From Aerococcus sp. HMSC062A02 (lineage in GTDB: Bacteria > Bacillota > Bacilli > Lactobacillales > Aerococcaceae): a stretch of DNA of 34,984 bases. The position numbers and the translations under genes were made by a program. Below the pieces are notes generated by a model. It searched no databases. It saw nothing but the letters and a program-made list of their open reading frames with translations, and was not told where the DNA came from. The stretch covers positions 31,897 through 66,880 of the forward strand of contig NZ_KV797939.1 of assembly GCF_001809535.1 (NCBI RefSeq), read 5' to 3'. Below, piece after piece: positions 26,717 through 34,883 of this stretch (positions are counted from its first letter, which is position 1; each line of letters starts with the position of its first letter).

Positions 26717-28399
26717 TTAGAAAAGCCCTTCAATGGTACCGTCTTCTTTAATATCCATCTTCATAGCAGCTGGTTCTTTTGGCAGACCGGGCATGGTCAT
26801 CACGTCTCCTGTCAGAGCAACAATAAAGCCAGCCCCAATCTTAGGCACAAATTCACGGATATGGATATCGAAGTCGCTTGGACGGGCTACCTTACTTGGG
26901 TCATCAGTCAGCGAATACTGGGTTTTAGCCATACAGATTGGCAAGTGACCCCAACCATTCTTCTCGAAATCAGCAATTTGTTTTTCGGCTTTGGATTCAT
27001 AAACGACGCCGCGGCCCCCATATACCTTCGTTACAATGGCATCGAGTTTTTCTTTGATGCTGGTATTTTCAGCGTCATATAAAGGTTTAAATTCAGGATT
27101 TCCGGCTTGGTCGATGAGTTCAACGACTTCCTTGGCTAGGTCAACACCACCTTCACCACCATTTTCCCAGACGGATGCTTTGACGAATGGAACATTGAGC
27201 TGGTCACAAGCTTCTTGGACAGCAGCAATTTCTGCTTCCGTATCGGTAACGAATTCATTTAAAGCGACAACAACTGGTACATTGTAGCCTTGCATGGTTT
27301 CGATGTGTTTTTCTAAGTTCACCACACCGGCTTTAACAGCTTCCACATCTTCACCGGCATCCTTCAATTCTTTCTTCGGAATGCCCCCGTGCATCTTCAT
27401 CGAACGGATCGTGGTTACAATAACCACAGCATCCGGCGTCTTACCGAGGTTAGGAGTCACGATGTCCATGAATTTTTCCCCACCTAGGTCAGCACCGAAA
27501 CCAGCCTCAGTTACCGCATAGTCAGCCAGTTTCAAGGCTGCCTTGGTGGCGATAATGGAGTTACAGCCATGGGCGATATTGGCAAAGGGCCCCCCGTGGA
27601 CTAAAGCTGGCGTATGTTCTAAGGTTTGTACCAAGTTAGGTTCGATCGCGTCTTTCATAATTAGGGTCATGGCACCAGCGCAGCCCAATTGTTCAACCGT
27701 CACAGGTTCCTTGTCCCGGGTTTCCCCGATAACGATCCGGTTGAAGCGGTCTCTCAGGTCACTTAAGTCAGTAGCCAAGCAGAGGGCTGCCATTACTTCG
27801 GAAGCCACTGTAATATCAAAACCATCCTCGCGTGGATAACCGTTGCCTGGTCCACCCAGACCAACGACCACATGTCGCAAGTTCCGGTCGTTCATGTCAA
27901 CGACACGCTTCCAAGTAATCCGGCGGTTGTCAATATTCAATTTATTGCCTTGGTGGATGTGGTTATCAATCACAGCTGATAGTAAGTTGTTGGCGGTTGT
28001 GATGGCATGCATGTCCCCCGTAAAGTGCATATTGATATCTTCCATCGGCACAACTTGGGCATAGCCCCCACCAGCAGCGCCGCCCTTCAAGCCGAAAGTC
28101 GGGCCAAATGAAGGTTCACGAAGAGCCACCATGGATTTCTTTCCAATTTTTTGCAGGGCATCCCCTAGACCGACTGTAATTGTGGTTTTCCCCTCACCAG
28201 CTGCCGTTGGGTTAATAGCGGTGACCAGGATTAACTTACCATCTTCTCGATCTTGGATTTGATCCAGAGTTCTTTGAGGGATTTTGGCCTTATAGAGTCC
28301 GTATTGGTCTAAATCGCTTTCCTTAAAGCCGAGGCCTTCAGCAATCTCAGTGATTCGCTTCGGTTCATTTTGCTGGGCAATTTGAATATCCGTTAACAT
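26717..28399 (-). CDS. fhs: Formate-tetrahydrofolate ligase
   Basis: ATP-dependent ligase making 10-formyl-tetrahydrofolate for purine and formyl-Met-tRNA synthesis. The 560-residue length is standard. The P-loop [11 protein letters not shown] spans 63-73, with further family stretches [22 protein letters not shown] near 94-115 and [16 protein letters not shown] at 28399 follows AAAGGAGGAG. It is a single-gene unit with its own promoter and terminator. A cre-like palindrome lies between its -35 and -10, so carbon catabolite control is likely. Confidence 0.97.
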   Translation of the reverse strand: MLTDIQIAQQNEPKRITEIAEGLGFKESDLDQYGLYKAKIPQRTLDQIQDREDGKLILVTAINPTAAGEGKTTITVGLGDALQKIGKKSMVALREPSFGPTFGLKGGAAGGGYAQVVPMEDINMHFTGDMHAITTANNLLSAVIDNHIHQGNKLNIDNRRITWKRVVDMNDRNLRHVVVGLGGPGNGYPREDGFDITVASEVMAALCLATDLSDLRDRFNRIVIGETRDKEPVTVEQLGCAGAMTLIMKDAIEPNLVQTLEHTPALVHGGPFANIAHGCNSIIATKAALKLADYAVTEAGFGADLGGEKFMDIVTPNLGKTPDAVVIVTTIRSMKMHGGIPKKELKDAGEDVEAVKAGVVNLEKHIETMQGYNVPVVVALNEFVTDTEAEIAAVQEACDQLNVPFVKASVWENGGEGGVDLAKEVVELIDQAGNPEFKPLYDAENTSIKEKLDAIVTKVYGGRGVVYESKAEKQIADFEKNGWGHLPICMAKTQYSLTDDPSKVARPSDFDIHIREFVPKIGAGFIVALTGDVMTMPGLPKEPAAMKMDIKEDGTIEGLF

Positions 28400-28432
28400 A
28401 TAATGACTCCTCCTTTAAAATTAACTAAATCA

Positions 28433-28460
28433 ATTATAACATGTTTAAGCGCTTACACAA
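28433..28460 (-). promoter_or_regulatory. fhs promoter
   Basis: The minus strand shows TTGTGT (28455-28460), a 16-base spacer and TGTTATAAT with TATAAT at 28433-28438, about 34 bases before the ATG. Confidence 0.65.
28441..28458 (-). promoter_or_regulatory. cre-like operator in the fhs promoter
   Basis: TGTAAGCGCTTAAACA (minus strand) centres on the perfect palindrome TAAGCGCTTA. It matches the CcpA site consensus (TGNAANCGNWWNCA) except for one base of the terminal CA. It fills the space between -35 and -10, a classic repression position. Confidence 0.55.
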
Positions 28461-28652
28461 ATAGTCTGCTCATCTCGATTGAAAGTTAAGAAAAAAGTTT
28501 CACTGAAAAAACCAGATTCTGCCAAATAAAAGTAAATTTCCAGTGTATAGTCTGCTTAGCTTTGCTTTATTTTAGTGATTAAAGCAGTTAAAATGAATAC
28601 AATTATTGTATATTTCTTTCAACTGGACTCTCAGGCTTTTCTAGGGAGTTTT

Positions 28653-28661
28653 TGCTATAAT
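28653..28661 (+). promoter_or_regulatory. Extended -10 promoter of the exporter-pncA-birA unit
   Basis: TTGCTATAAT contains the extended box TGCTATAAT (TATAAT 28656-28661), 36 bases before the ATG at 28698. No fitting -35 is seen. Confidence 0.55.
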
Positions 28662-28697
28662 AAGTTTATTAGAATTAAAGGAGGACTGATCGAACCA

Positions 28698-29675
28698 ATG
28701 ACCTTGCATTTAATTAAAGCCCTCAAGTACGGGGTCGCGACCTTCTTTGCCATCTTCCTGGCCCAGTGGCTCCATTTAGATTATGCGGTTTCCGCTGGCA
28801 TTATCGCTATCCTGACCTTAGCTGACACTAACCAACAAACCGTCCATTATATCGGAAATATTAGCCTGGCCATGGTCTTAAGCTTGACTGTTGCTAGCCT
28901 GCTTTTTTATTACCTAGGATTTACCGTTTGGGTCTTTGCCCTCTATCTTTTGATCACCTATCCACTGGCCGCCTGGATGAAGTCGGGGAATGCCATTGCT
29001 CCTTGTGCGGTATCGGTCTCCCACTTGCTTTTGGACCAGACCATAGCTTTTCCCGACTTGATGAACGAGTTTCTACTTCTCATCATCGGGACCGGGATCG
29101 CCCTCTTGGTTAACTTCCTCCAACCTTCCCACCAAAAGGAAATGGCCCAGTTAAAAGAGGCGATCGAAGACCGGATGCGGACGGTCCTTTGCTCCTATGC
29201 CGATCAATTAGACCAAGGCACTTTCTTTGAGCAAGATCATTTTGTTTTGGCCCTCCACGAACTCAGCCAGCTCATCCAAGATGGGCAAGGTCTGGCTGCC
29301 AGGGAGAATGCCAACCGAATGAACCAGGATACCCTATACTATAAGCAGTATTTTGCCATGCGCCAGGCCCAAAGCAATGTTCTCTACCAGATAGCGGAGA
29401 GCTTGCAGCGGCTCGACCAGAAGACCTCCCAGCACCAGGATTTAGCCCAGTTTCTCATCCACGTGTCCGAACAGCTGAACGAGCGCAATCCAGCTTTGGG
29501 ACTAAGCGCAGAATTGGACCAGCTCATTAAGACTTACAGGGAGAGCGACCTGCCTCAGACCCGCAAAGAATTTGAGCTCCGGGCTACCCTTTTCGCGATC
29601 TTGACAGATTGCAAAAAATTCTTAAAATTAAAGAAAAACTTCTACTATGAAAGCAATTTTATCTATTCACATTAA
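28698..29675 (+). CDS. Aromatic acid exporter family membrane protein (DUF939-like)
   Basis: A 325-residue protein with an N-terminal membrane half and a soluble helical C-terminal half. Helices fall at about 10-30, 34-50, 57-75, 78-95 and 120-140. The opening KALKYGVATFFAIFLAQWL and YAVSAGIIAILTLAD is typical of the YqjA-type branch of the aromatic acid exporter superfamily. Start is ATG 28698; AAAGGAGG is 12 bases before, longer than usual, but no better in-frame start exists and the upstream open frame contains the promoter. pncA follows after 15 bases. Transport has not been shown for most members, so the substrate is unknown. Confidence 0.8.
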   Translation: MTLHLIKALKYGVATFFAIFLAQWLHLDYAVSAGIIAILTLADTNQQTVHYIGNISLAMVLSLTVASLLFYYLGFTVWVFALYLLITYPLAAWMKSGNAIAPCAVSVSHLLLDQTIAFPDLMNEFLLLIIGTGIALLVNFLQPSHQKEMAQLKEAIEDRMRTVLCSYADQLDQGTFFEQDHFVLALHELSQLIQDGQGLAARENANRMNQDTLYYKQYFAMRQAQSNVLYQIAESLQRLDQKTSQHQDLAQFLIHVSEQLNERNPALGLSAELDQLIKTYRESDLPQTRKEFELRATLFAILTDCKKFLKLKKNFYYESNFIYSH

Positions 29676-29690
29676 AAGGAGAATCTCACC

Positions 29691-30242
29691 ATGAAAGAAG
29701 CCTTAATTAACATTGACTACACCAACGATTTTGTCGCAGACGATGGCAGTTTAACCTGTGGCCAACCCGGTCAGGCTATCGAAGACAAGATCTGCGACTT
29801 GACGGAGCGCTTTATCCAAGACCAAGAATTTGTGGTCTTTGCTATCGATAGCCACCAAAAAGATGACCCCTACCATCCCGAGAGCCGGCTCTTCCCAAGC
29901 CATAATATCCAAGGCAGCCAGGGTCAAGAGCTCTACGGACGTCTCGCTGACATCTACCAAGGGGCCAAGGACCAAACCCATGTCTACTATATGGAAAAGA
30001 CTCGCTACTCCGCCTTTGCGGGGACCAATCTCGATATGAAACTGCGGGAGCGCCATATCCAAACCCTCCACTTAGTTGGGGTCTGCACCGATATCTGTAT
30101 CCTCCATACTGCTGTGGACGCCTATAATCTGGGCTATCAATTAGTAATCCACCCCACAGCCGTGGCAAGTTTCAACCAAGCAGGCCACGACTGGGCCCTA
30201 ACCCACTTCGAGACCTGCCTAGACGCCAAAATTGTCGATTAG
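29691..30242 (+). CDS. pncA: Nicotinamidase
   Basis: Hydrolyses nicotinamide to nicotinate and ammonia in NAD salvage. The 183-residue product keeps the isochorismatase-like fold with catalytic triad D9 (NIDYTNDF), K103 (MEKTRY) and C136 (VCTDICIL), and metal ligands D53, H55 and H71. These numbers equal those I recall for the pneumococcal enzyme, and the surrounding wording is close, so nicotinamidase is preferred over a generic cysteine hydrolase. AAGGAG precedes the ATG. It is between the exporter and birA in one plus-strand unit. Confidence 0.9.
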   Translation: MKEALINIDYTNDFVADDGSLTCGQPGQAIEDKICDLTERFIQDQEFVVFAIDSHQKDDPYHPESRLFPSHNIQGSQGQELYGRLADIYQGAKDQTHVYYMEKTRYSAFAGTNLDMKLRERHIQTLHLVGVCTDICILHTAVDAYNLGYQLVIHPTAVASFNQAGHDWALTHFETCLDAKIVD

Positions 30243-30281
30243 GCAAGGCAGTTAAATCATTTACAACAAAGGAGGCTTATT

Positions 30282-31286
30282 ATGAATTCACAGCAAAAAG
30301 TCCTCGATCATCTCTTAAAAGCGGATGGTGCTTACCTGTCTGGACAGAAGCTGGCTGAAATATTAGGGGTTTCTCGCAATGCCATCTGGAAAGCCATCCA
30401 AGCTCTCAAAGACCAGGGCTATCAAATTTCTTCGACCCCCAATAAGGGCTACCAGCTAGAAAGTCTGAGCGATGACTTGGCCCCCCAACAAATCGACCAC
30501 TTTCTCAAGCAAGCAGTCGGTTCGTTTGACATAGCTTATGAGGTCCGCCCCAGCATGAGCTCGACTAATGACTTGATGAAAGAGGCCCTAGCCCATAGCC
30601 AGGCGGATTATCTCTTGTACGCCACCCAACAGCAGACCAAGGGCCGAGGACGGCGAGGCAAGGCCTATTATTGCGACCTGGCAGAAGGTCTCTATTTCAC
30701 CCTAGCCCTCCGCCCCCATCAGGTGAAACTCCAGGACGTGCCTATGTACACCATCCTGGCAGCGACTGCTGTTGTCGAGACCATTGAAAGCTATGTCGAC
30801 GACCAGTGCGAGATCAAATGGGTTAATGACATCTTCTACCACAAGCGCAAGATCACTGGCATCTTGAGCGAAATGATTAGCTCCATTGAAGCGGCTGATA
30901 CCTCCGCTGTCATGATTGGAATTGGAATCAACCTAGCGGGTTCCTTTGAAGACTCAGACCCCGCTGTTCGAGAAGTCGCAGGCACCATTTTTGGTCAAGA
31001 AACTCCAGAAGACTTCAATATCAACCAATTCTTAGCACAAATTGTGAGCCGAATCTTGACCTACCATGCCAACTTCGATGACAAAGCCTTCTTCCCCTTA
31101 TACAAGGACCGGCTCATGGGCGTAGGCAAGGAGGTTTCCTACCAGTACAATGGCGACTGGCAGTCTGGAATCATCGTTGGCGTCAATCCCGAAGGCCAGC
31201 TGATCATTGCCAAAGCCAATGGCAAAAAAGAAATCCTCTATGGCCAGGATATTCATTTCTCTAGTCAGCAATTTAGAAATTTATAA
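30282..31286 (+). CDS. birA: Biotin-protein ligase and biotin repressor BirA
   Basis: Makes biotinyl-AMP, attaches biotin to carboxylase carriers and can repress biotin genes. The 334-residue bifunctional form has a winged-helix domain (1-62, SGQKLAEILGVSRNAIWKAI), the ligase core with STND (94-97), GRGRRG (121-126, adenylate loop) and KWVND (179-183), and a small C-terminal SH3-like domain (about 285-330). AAAGGAGG precedes ATG 30282. No biotin operon is visible in the window. A structured repeat starts three bases after the stop codon. Confidence 0.94.
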   Translation: MNSQQKVLDHLLKADGAYLSGQKLAEILGVSRNAIWKAIQALKDQGYQISSTPNKGYQLESLSDDLAPQQIDHFLKQAVGSFDIAYEVRPSMSSTNDLMKEALAHSQADYLLYATQQQTKGRGRRGKAYYCDLAEGLYFTLALRPHQVKLQDVPMYTILAATAVVETIESYVDDQCEIKWVNDIFYHKRKITGILSEMISSIEAADTSAVMIGIGINLAGSFEDSDPAVREVAGTIFGQETPEDFNINQFLAQIVSRILTYHANFDDKAFFPLYKDRLMGVGKEVSYQYNGDWQSGIIVGVNPEGQLIIAKANGKKEILYGQDIHFSSQQFRNL

Positions 31287-31289
31287 ACA

Positions 31290-31410
31290 GGGTGTGAGCA
31301 AGAGCGTTCAGCTTTGGATGCTTGGAGTAAGTTGGGATAAGGGCAAGCCACGCTTGCACGTTCCCAACTTGCGAAAGCACTCCCAAGCTGCTCTTGCGAA
31401 CCCGACTACA
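31290..31410 (+). repeat. Structured intergenic repeat, copy R2
   Basis: Begins GGGTGTGAGCAAGAGCG, three bases after the birA stop, and ends CTCTTGCGAACCCGACTACA. It is an inverted repeat along its whole length: AAGTTGGGA (31329-31337) with TCCCAACTT (31362-31370), GCAAGC with GCTTGC in the centre, and the outer CAAGAGC with GCTCTTG. The outer arms match R1, the inner stems do not, yet both fold. Copy R3 follows at once. Confidence 0.8.
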
Positions 31411-31453
31411 GGGTGTGAGCAAGAGCGGTTAGCTTGGGATGCTTGGAGTAAGT
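31411..31453 (+). repeat. Truncated tandem copy R3 of the structured repeat
   Basis: GGGTGTGAGCAAGAGCG recurs here, followed by a near copy of the R2 left arm up to TGCTTGGAGTAAGT, then similarity stops. The right arm is missing, so this is half an element joined head-to-tail to R2. Confidence 0.8.
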
Positions 31454-31502
31454 CAATCGGACAGCTGGACTAGAGCCCTCACTTCACTCCCCAATCCTTA
31501 AT

Positions 31503-31541
31503 AAAAGCAGCTGGACGCTAATATGGTCCAGCTGCTTTTTT
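31503..31541. terminator. Terminator after the birA unit, two-way
   Basis: AAAAGCAGCTGGAC pairs with GTCCAGCTGCTTTT around a nine-base loop, followed by TT. A and T runs on both sides allow use by birA and by the ADP-ribosylglycohydrolase gene, whose stop is 80 bases to the right. An extra CAGCTGGAC at 31462-31470 could pair with the right arm instead. Beyond it, 31542-31620 holds nothing I can name. Confidence 0.88.
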
Positions 31542-31620
31542 ATGGCTTGCAATGGCCGAGCGATCCAATGATCCGGCTTAAAGGACCTTTATCCAATTGA
31601 TCAAGGCCAAATCCCCCTAG

Positions 31621-32448
31621 TTAAGCCTGGTATTTTCGGCAAAAATCTTGCCAGGCTTGGTAAAGGGCGGCTTGGTCGTCATCAAGATAGGACAGGGCCT
31701 GGTCTGCAATAGCCTGAGGAATGGGATAGAGGTAGGCAGCCATGGCACCGGCCATGGAAGCGATGGTGTCGGAGTCCCCGCCTAGGGAAACAGCCAGGCG
31801 CAAGCAGTCTTCGAAATCCTCGCCATCCCTTACGGCCACTAGGGCTTGGGGGATAGAGTCCGCACAATTGGCATGGAAGCTGTAATGCGGGCGTAAGTTG
31901 TCAATGGTGAAGTTTAAATCATATACTTCTGTAGCAATTTGTTTGAAAATATCCTCTGGGTCTACTCCCGTCTTCGCCTGGTAAATCGCTAAAGCAAGGG
32001 TCCAGGCCCCAAGGAAGGCTTCCTCACTGTCATGACTAATCCCAGTCACTACTGATCCCCAAGCGAGAACTTCTTCTTCGCTTCGCGCTAGGTCAGCGAC
32101 AGGACTAATCCGCATACCGGCTCCATTACCGATACTCTGGTAGGGCTGGGGCTTCCGGCTATAGATCCAGCGGAAGAAGTTCTTACCATAACCCGCTGTA
32201 GGATACTTCCGCCCCCAGGTCTGCATGGAGCGAACCGCTTCCTCTTCAAGTAGGCCTAAGAATTCAGCGTCTTTTGCCAAGCCCCCTGACCGTCCAACAG
32301 CCTTCATCAAGGCCTCGCCCACCGCCAGAGTCATAATTGAATCATCTGTGAGATGACAGTCAGGATGGAAGAGTTCAAAGTCCTTCCCTCGGTAATTATT
32401 TAGTTCAAAGCGTGAGCCTACAATGTCTCCAATGATTGCGCCTAGCAT
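31621..32448 (-). CDS. ADP-ribosylglycohydrolase family protein
   Basis: A 275-residue member of the DraG/ARH family, which removes ADP-ribose from proteins or related nucleotide adducts using two magnesium ions. Metal motifs are intact: GDIVGSRFE (7-15), TDDS (34-37), SHDSEEAF (138-145) and GGDSDT followed by IASMAGA (223-235). ATG 32448 follows GAGGGG; the upstream open frame runs into the divergent promoter. It is a lone gene opposite an M20 peptidase, 75 bases apart. No ADP-ribosyltransferase is near, so the substrate is unknown. Confidence 0.87.
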   Translation of the reverse strand: MLGAIIGDIVGSRFELNNYRGKDFELFHPDCHLTDDSIMTLAVGEALMKAVGRSGGLAKDAEFLGLLEEEAVRSMQTWGRKYPTAGYGKNFFRWIYSRKPQPYQSIGNGAGMRISPVADLARSEEEVLAWGSVVTGISHDSEEAFLGAWTLALAIYQAKTGVDPEDIFKQIATEVYDLNFTIDNLRPHYSFHANCADSIPQALVAVRDGEDFEDCLRLAVSLGGDSDTIASMAGAMAAYLYPIPQAIADQALSYLDDDQAALYQAWQDFCRKYQA

Positions 32449-32476
32449 ATCTTTCCCCTCTCTAAAACTTTTCAAT

Positions 32477-32505
32477 TTGTAACTTACTAATTTTAAGTGC
32501 ATAAT
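32477..32505 (+). promoter_or_regulatory. Promoter of the M20 peptidase gene
   Basis: TTGTAA (32477-32482), 17 bases, CATAAT (32500-32505), 19 bases before the ATG at 32524, so the leader is very short. Confidence 0.5.
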
Positions 32506-32523
32506 AAGGTGGAGGTGATCATA

Positions 32524-33672
32524 ATGAATAATGAACAAGCACTCCAATTGCTTCAAGATGTTTTAAAAGTAAACTCAACCAATGGCAATGAAACTGCCGT
32601 GGCCGACCTTATAGAACCTATTTTACAGGAGGCAGGCCTAGAAACCAAACGCTATTCCTATAAGGGTGACCGGACCCAGCTTATAGCAACATTAGATAGT
32701 GGCGTAGAAGGACCTACGCTCGGCTTAACCGGCCATATGGATGTCGTCCCAATCGGCGATAACCCTTGGGAGCACGAGCCCTTCGCCGCAGAAATTGAAG
32801 ACGGGGTCATCTATGGTCGGGGCGCCTGCGATATGAAGGGGGGCCTAATTGCCCTCGTCGCTGCCGCACTTCGACTTAAAGCCGAAAAGCTTCCTAAAAA
32901 AGGAAAAATTATCCTAGTCTTTACGGCGGATGAAGAGATGGGTGGTAAGGGCGCCAAGGATTTAGTCGACCAAGACCTCCTCCCCTATGTCGATGCCCTG
33001 ATCTGTGCCGAACCAACTAACCTCCAAGTGGCGCGGGCCCACAAAGGAGTCTTCTGGCTATCACTGGAAACTCAAGGCCGGACTGCCCACGGATCGACCC
33101 CTAAAAAAGGCGTCAATGCCGTAGAAAAAATGATCAAGTGGCTGGACCGGATCGCTCAGACCTACCATGCCGACGACCACGAAGATGACCTCCTTGGCCA
33201 ATCGACCATGTCTTTTAACCAAATTTCTGGCGGCAGTGTGGTCAATGTGGTCCCAGACCGTGCCCAAGCTCAAGTAGATATCCGGACCGTGCCTGGCCAA
33301 GACCATCCCGAGCTTTACGCTAGTTTTGAACAAATCATCAAAGACTTAGAAGCTGAAGATCCTGACTTTAAGGGACAGATGGACCTCTTCACCAACCTCT
33401 ATCCCTTGCGGACCGACGACCAAGACCCCCTCGTCCAAATCGCTCTCGAAAAGTCAAAAGATATCCTCGATCAAGCAGCGGGACTAGCAGCCTTCAGCGG
33501 AGGAACCGATTGCGCGGAATTTATCCGCCACCAAGCTGATATACCAACCATTATTATTGGCCCTGGCCAAAGCTTACATGAACCCGATGAACACATCACC
33601 GTCAGTGAATTCTACCAAAGCATCGCCTGGTACCAAGCCATTATCCGCCAGTGGTTTGAACAAAAAGATTAA
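32524..33672 (+). CDS. M20 family deacylase, ArgE/DapE type
   Basis: Zinc-dependent amidohydrolase or peptidase, cytoplasmic. The 382-residue product has metal ligands H71 and D103 (GHMDVVP, GACDMKGG), catalytic E137 with E138 (ADEE), E163 (CAEPT) and a final histidine in LHEPDEH; the bacterial dimerisation domain spans about 175-285. It resembles succinyl-diaminopimelate desuccinylases and acetylornithine deacetylases annotated together as ArgE/DapE. No lysine or arginine genes are nearby, so a peptide or acyl-amino-acid substrate is equally possible. ATG 32524 follows GGAGGTGAT. A terminator follows the stop. Confidence 0.88.
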   Translation: MNNEQALQLLQDVLKVNSTNGNETAVADLIEPILQEAGLETKRYSYKGDRTQLIATLDSGVEGPTLGLTGHMDVVPIGDNPWEHEPFAAEIEDGVIYGRGACDMKGGLIALVAAALRLKAEKLPKKGKIILVFTADEEMGGKGAKDLVDQDLLPYVDALICAEPTNLQVARAHKGVFWLSLETQGRTAHGSTPKKGVNAVEKMIKWLDRIAQTYHADDHEDDLLGQSTMSFNQISGGSVVNVVPDRAQAQVDIRTVPGQDHPELYASFEQIIKDLEAEDPDFKGQMDLFTNLYPLRTDDQDPLVQIALEKSKDILDQAAGLAAFSGGTDCAEFIRHQADIPTIIIGPGQSLHEPDEHITVSEFYQSIAWYQAIIRQWFEQKD

Positions 33673-33686
33673 CCATATAAGTAAAG

Positions 33687-33724
33687 AAAGAGAGTATGAC
33701 TTTTGCCTTACTCTCTTTTTTATA
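33687..33724 (+). terminator. Intrinsic terminator of the M20 peptidase gene
   Basis: AAAGAGAGTA and TACTCTCTTT form a 10-bp perfect stem with a 12-base loop, followed by a T run, 14 bases after the stop codon. Confidence 0.9.
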
Positions 33725-33729
33725 TTAGC

Positions 33730-33758
33730 TTGACTTTAAGAAAGGCTTTCTTTAAACT
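33730..33758 (+). promoter_or_regulatory. Promoter of the second kdgT with a possible operator
   Basis: TTGACT (33730-33735), 17 bases, TAAACT (33753-33758). Between the boxes AAGAAAG and CTTTCTT form a perfect 7-bp inverted repeat with one base between, flanked by TTT and AAA, placed where a repressor would block polymerase. Confidence 0.55.
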
Positions 33759-33794
33759 TATAAGCTAGTCAATTTTAAAAGAAAAGAGGTTCTT

Positions 33795-34754
33795 ATGTTA
33801 AAGAAAATCAACCAATTACCTGCTGGCATGTTCCTAGTTCCCATGGTCGTCAGCATGGTCTTAATTTCCATTTTTCCCAATATGTACGACCGTTTTGGCG
33901 GCACCAGTCAGGCTAGCTTCCAGATGGGGACGCCGGTTGTCATTGGCCTTTTGGTCTTTGCAGCAGGGACGAGTCTTGACCTCAAGCAGATTGTTCCCTT
34001 ATTAAAGCGCCACCTGCCCATGATCTTATTTAAATTATTTTGGTCAAGCCTCCTGATCTATTTCTACTATCTAGCTTTTGGTAGCCAGGGGATCTTTGGA
34101 ATTTCACTCTTGAGCTTTGCTTGTGTGATTTATTCCCTGAACCCAGCTGTAGCCCTAGCCATCCATTCCTCATATGGTGACCAGCGTTTTGGGGCGGTCT
34201 ACGGAATCTTCGGTATCCTGGGTATGTCCTTTACCCCGCTTATCCTCCTGAGTCTGCTTACCGCTGATGGAGGGGCAGGCGGCATTGACTGGAACCCCAT
34301 TATTTCGATCTTTATTCCCCTTCTTGTAGGGATGGCCCTGGGCAACTTGGATCCTGACTTCGCGGACTTCTTTACGCCAATGATCGGCCGCCTCCTGCCC
34401 TTCCTCGGTTGGAACTTGGGAGCCGGTATGCGGATCCAAGACGCCCTGGCATCTGGTGGCTCAGGCCTCTTGATGACACTTGCCTTCTTTATTCTGATGC
34501 TTCCACTCATCTTCTTTGACCGCTACGTCACCAAGCAGAATGCAGGCATTGATGGAGCAGCGATTTGGAATGTGGCTGGCATGTCTGTCGCCAACCCAGC
34601 GCTCATTGGCCTGACCTTACCCGAAACTTTCGGCGATGATGTGGTAGCCGCGACCGCCATCGTGATGATGGTCTGCATCGCCAGCTCCCTCCTCTCCCCT
34701 CTTGTCGCCCAAAAGCTCTACCAAAGAAAAGAGACTGTGACTAAAGGCGGTTAG
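33795..34754 (+). CDS. 2-keto-3-deoxygluconate permease (KdgT family), copy 2
   Basis: A 319-residue, roughly ten-helix carrier, paralogous to the gene at 13222: the starts align without gaps (MLKKINQLPAGMFLVPM), and both have the WNPIIS/WMPIIS, GIFGIS and AGMSVxxPALIG motifs. The two have clearly diverged in between, so they are old paralogs and may prefer different sugar acids. AAGAGG precedes the ATG. It has its own promoter with an operator-like repeat and is followed by hairpins. No uronate catabolic enzyme is nearby. Confidence 0.83.
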   Translation: MLKKINQLPAGMFLVPMVVSMVLISIFPNMYDRFGGTSQASFQMGTPVVIGLLVFAAGTSLDLKQIVPLLKRHLPMILFKLFWSSLLIYFYYLAFGSQGIFGISLLSFACVIYSLNPAVALAIHSSYGDQRFGAVYGIFGILGMSFTPLILLSLLTADGGAGGIDWNPIISIFIPLLVGMALGNLDPDFADFFTPMIGRLLPFLGWNLGAGMRIQDALASGGSGLLMTLAFFILMLPLIFFDRYVTKQNAGIDGAAIWNVAGMSVANPALIGLTLPETFGDDVVAATAIVMMVCIASSLLSPLVAQKLYQRKETVTKGG

Positions 34755-34799
34755 TCCTGACTCTAGGAGCAAGTTTTAAAAAAATCATTAATAAAAAAA

Positions 34800-34861
34800 G
34801 ACCGGACAACATTAGGCCGGTCCACTGATCAAAGGCTAGGATAAGATTCCTGGCCTTTTTT
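34800..34861 (+). terminator. Double hairpin after the second kdgT, the latter a terminator
   Basis: GACCGG pairs with CCGGTC (34799-34822). Then AAAGGC-AGGA pairs with TCCT-GCCTTT (34831-34857), followed by TTTT. The second hairpin is the likely termination point. Confidence 0.75.
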
Positions 34862-34883
34862 GAAGGGGAATTTTTTGGTTGAG

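Noticed and set aside
28400-28432. Possible folate-type riboswitch before fhs
   Set aside because: The leader from the predicted start to the ATG is only about 30 bases, too short for any known folate riboswitch.
28461-28556. Direct repeat ATAGTCTGCT at 28461 and 28547
   Set aside because: Ten bases, 86 apart, with no symmetry and no clear relation to the two divergent promoters; too short to support as an operator.
31207-31473. An 88-codon open frame over the end of birA and repeats R2/R3
   Set aside because: It is out of frame with birA and reads through the repeat arms; the repeats explain the base pattern and no ribosome binding site fits.
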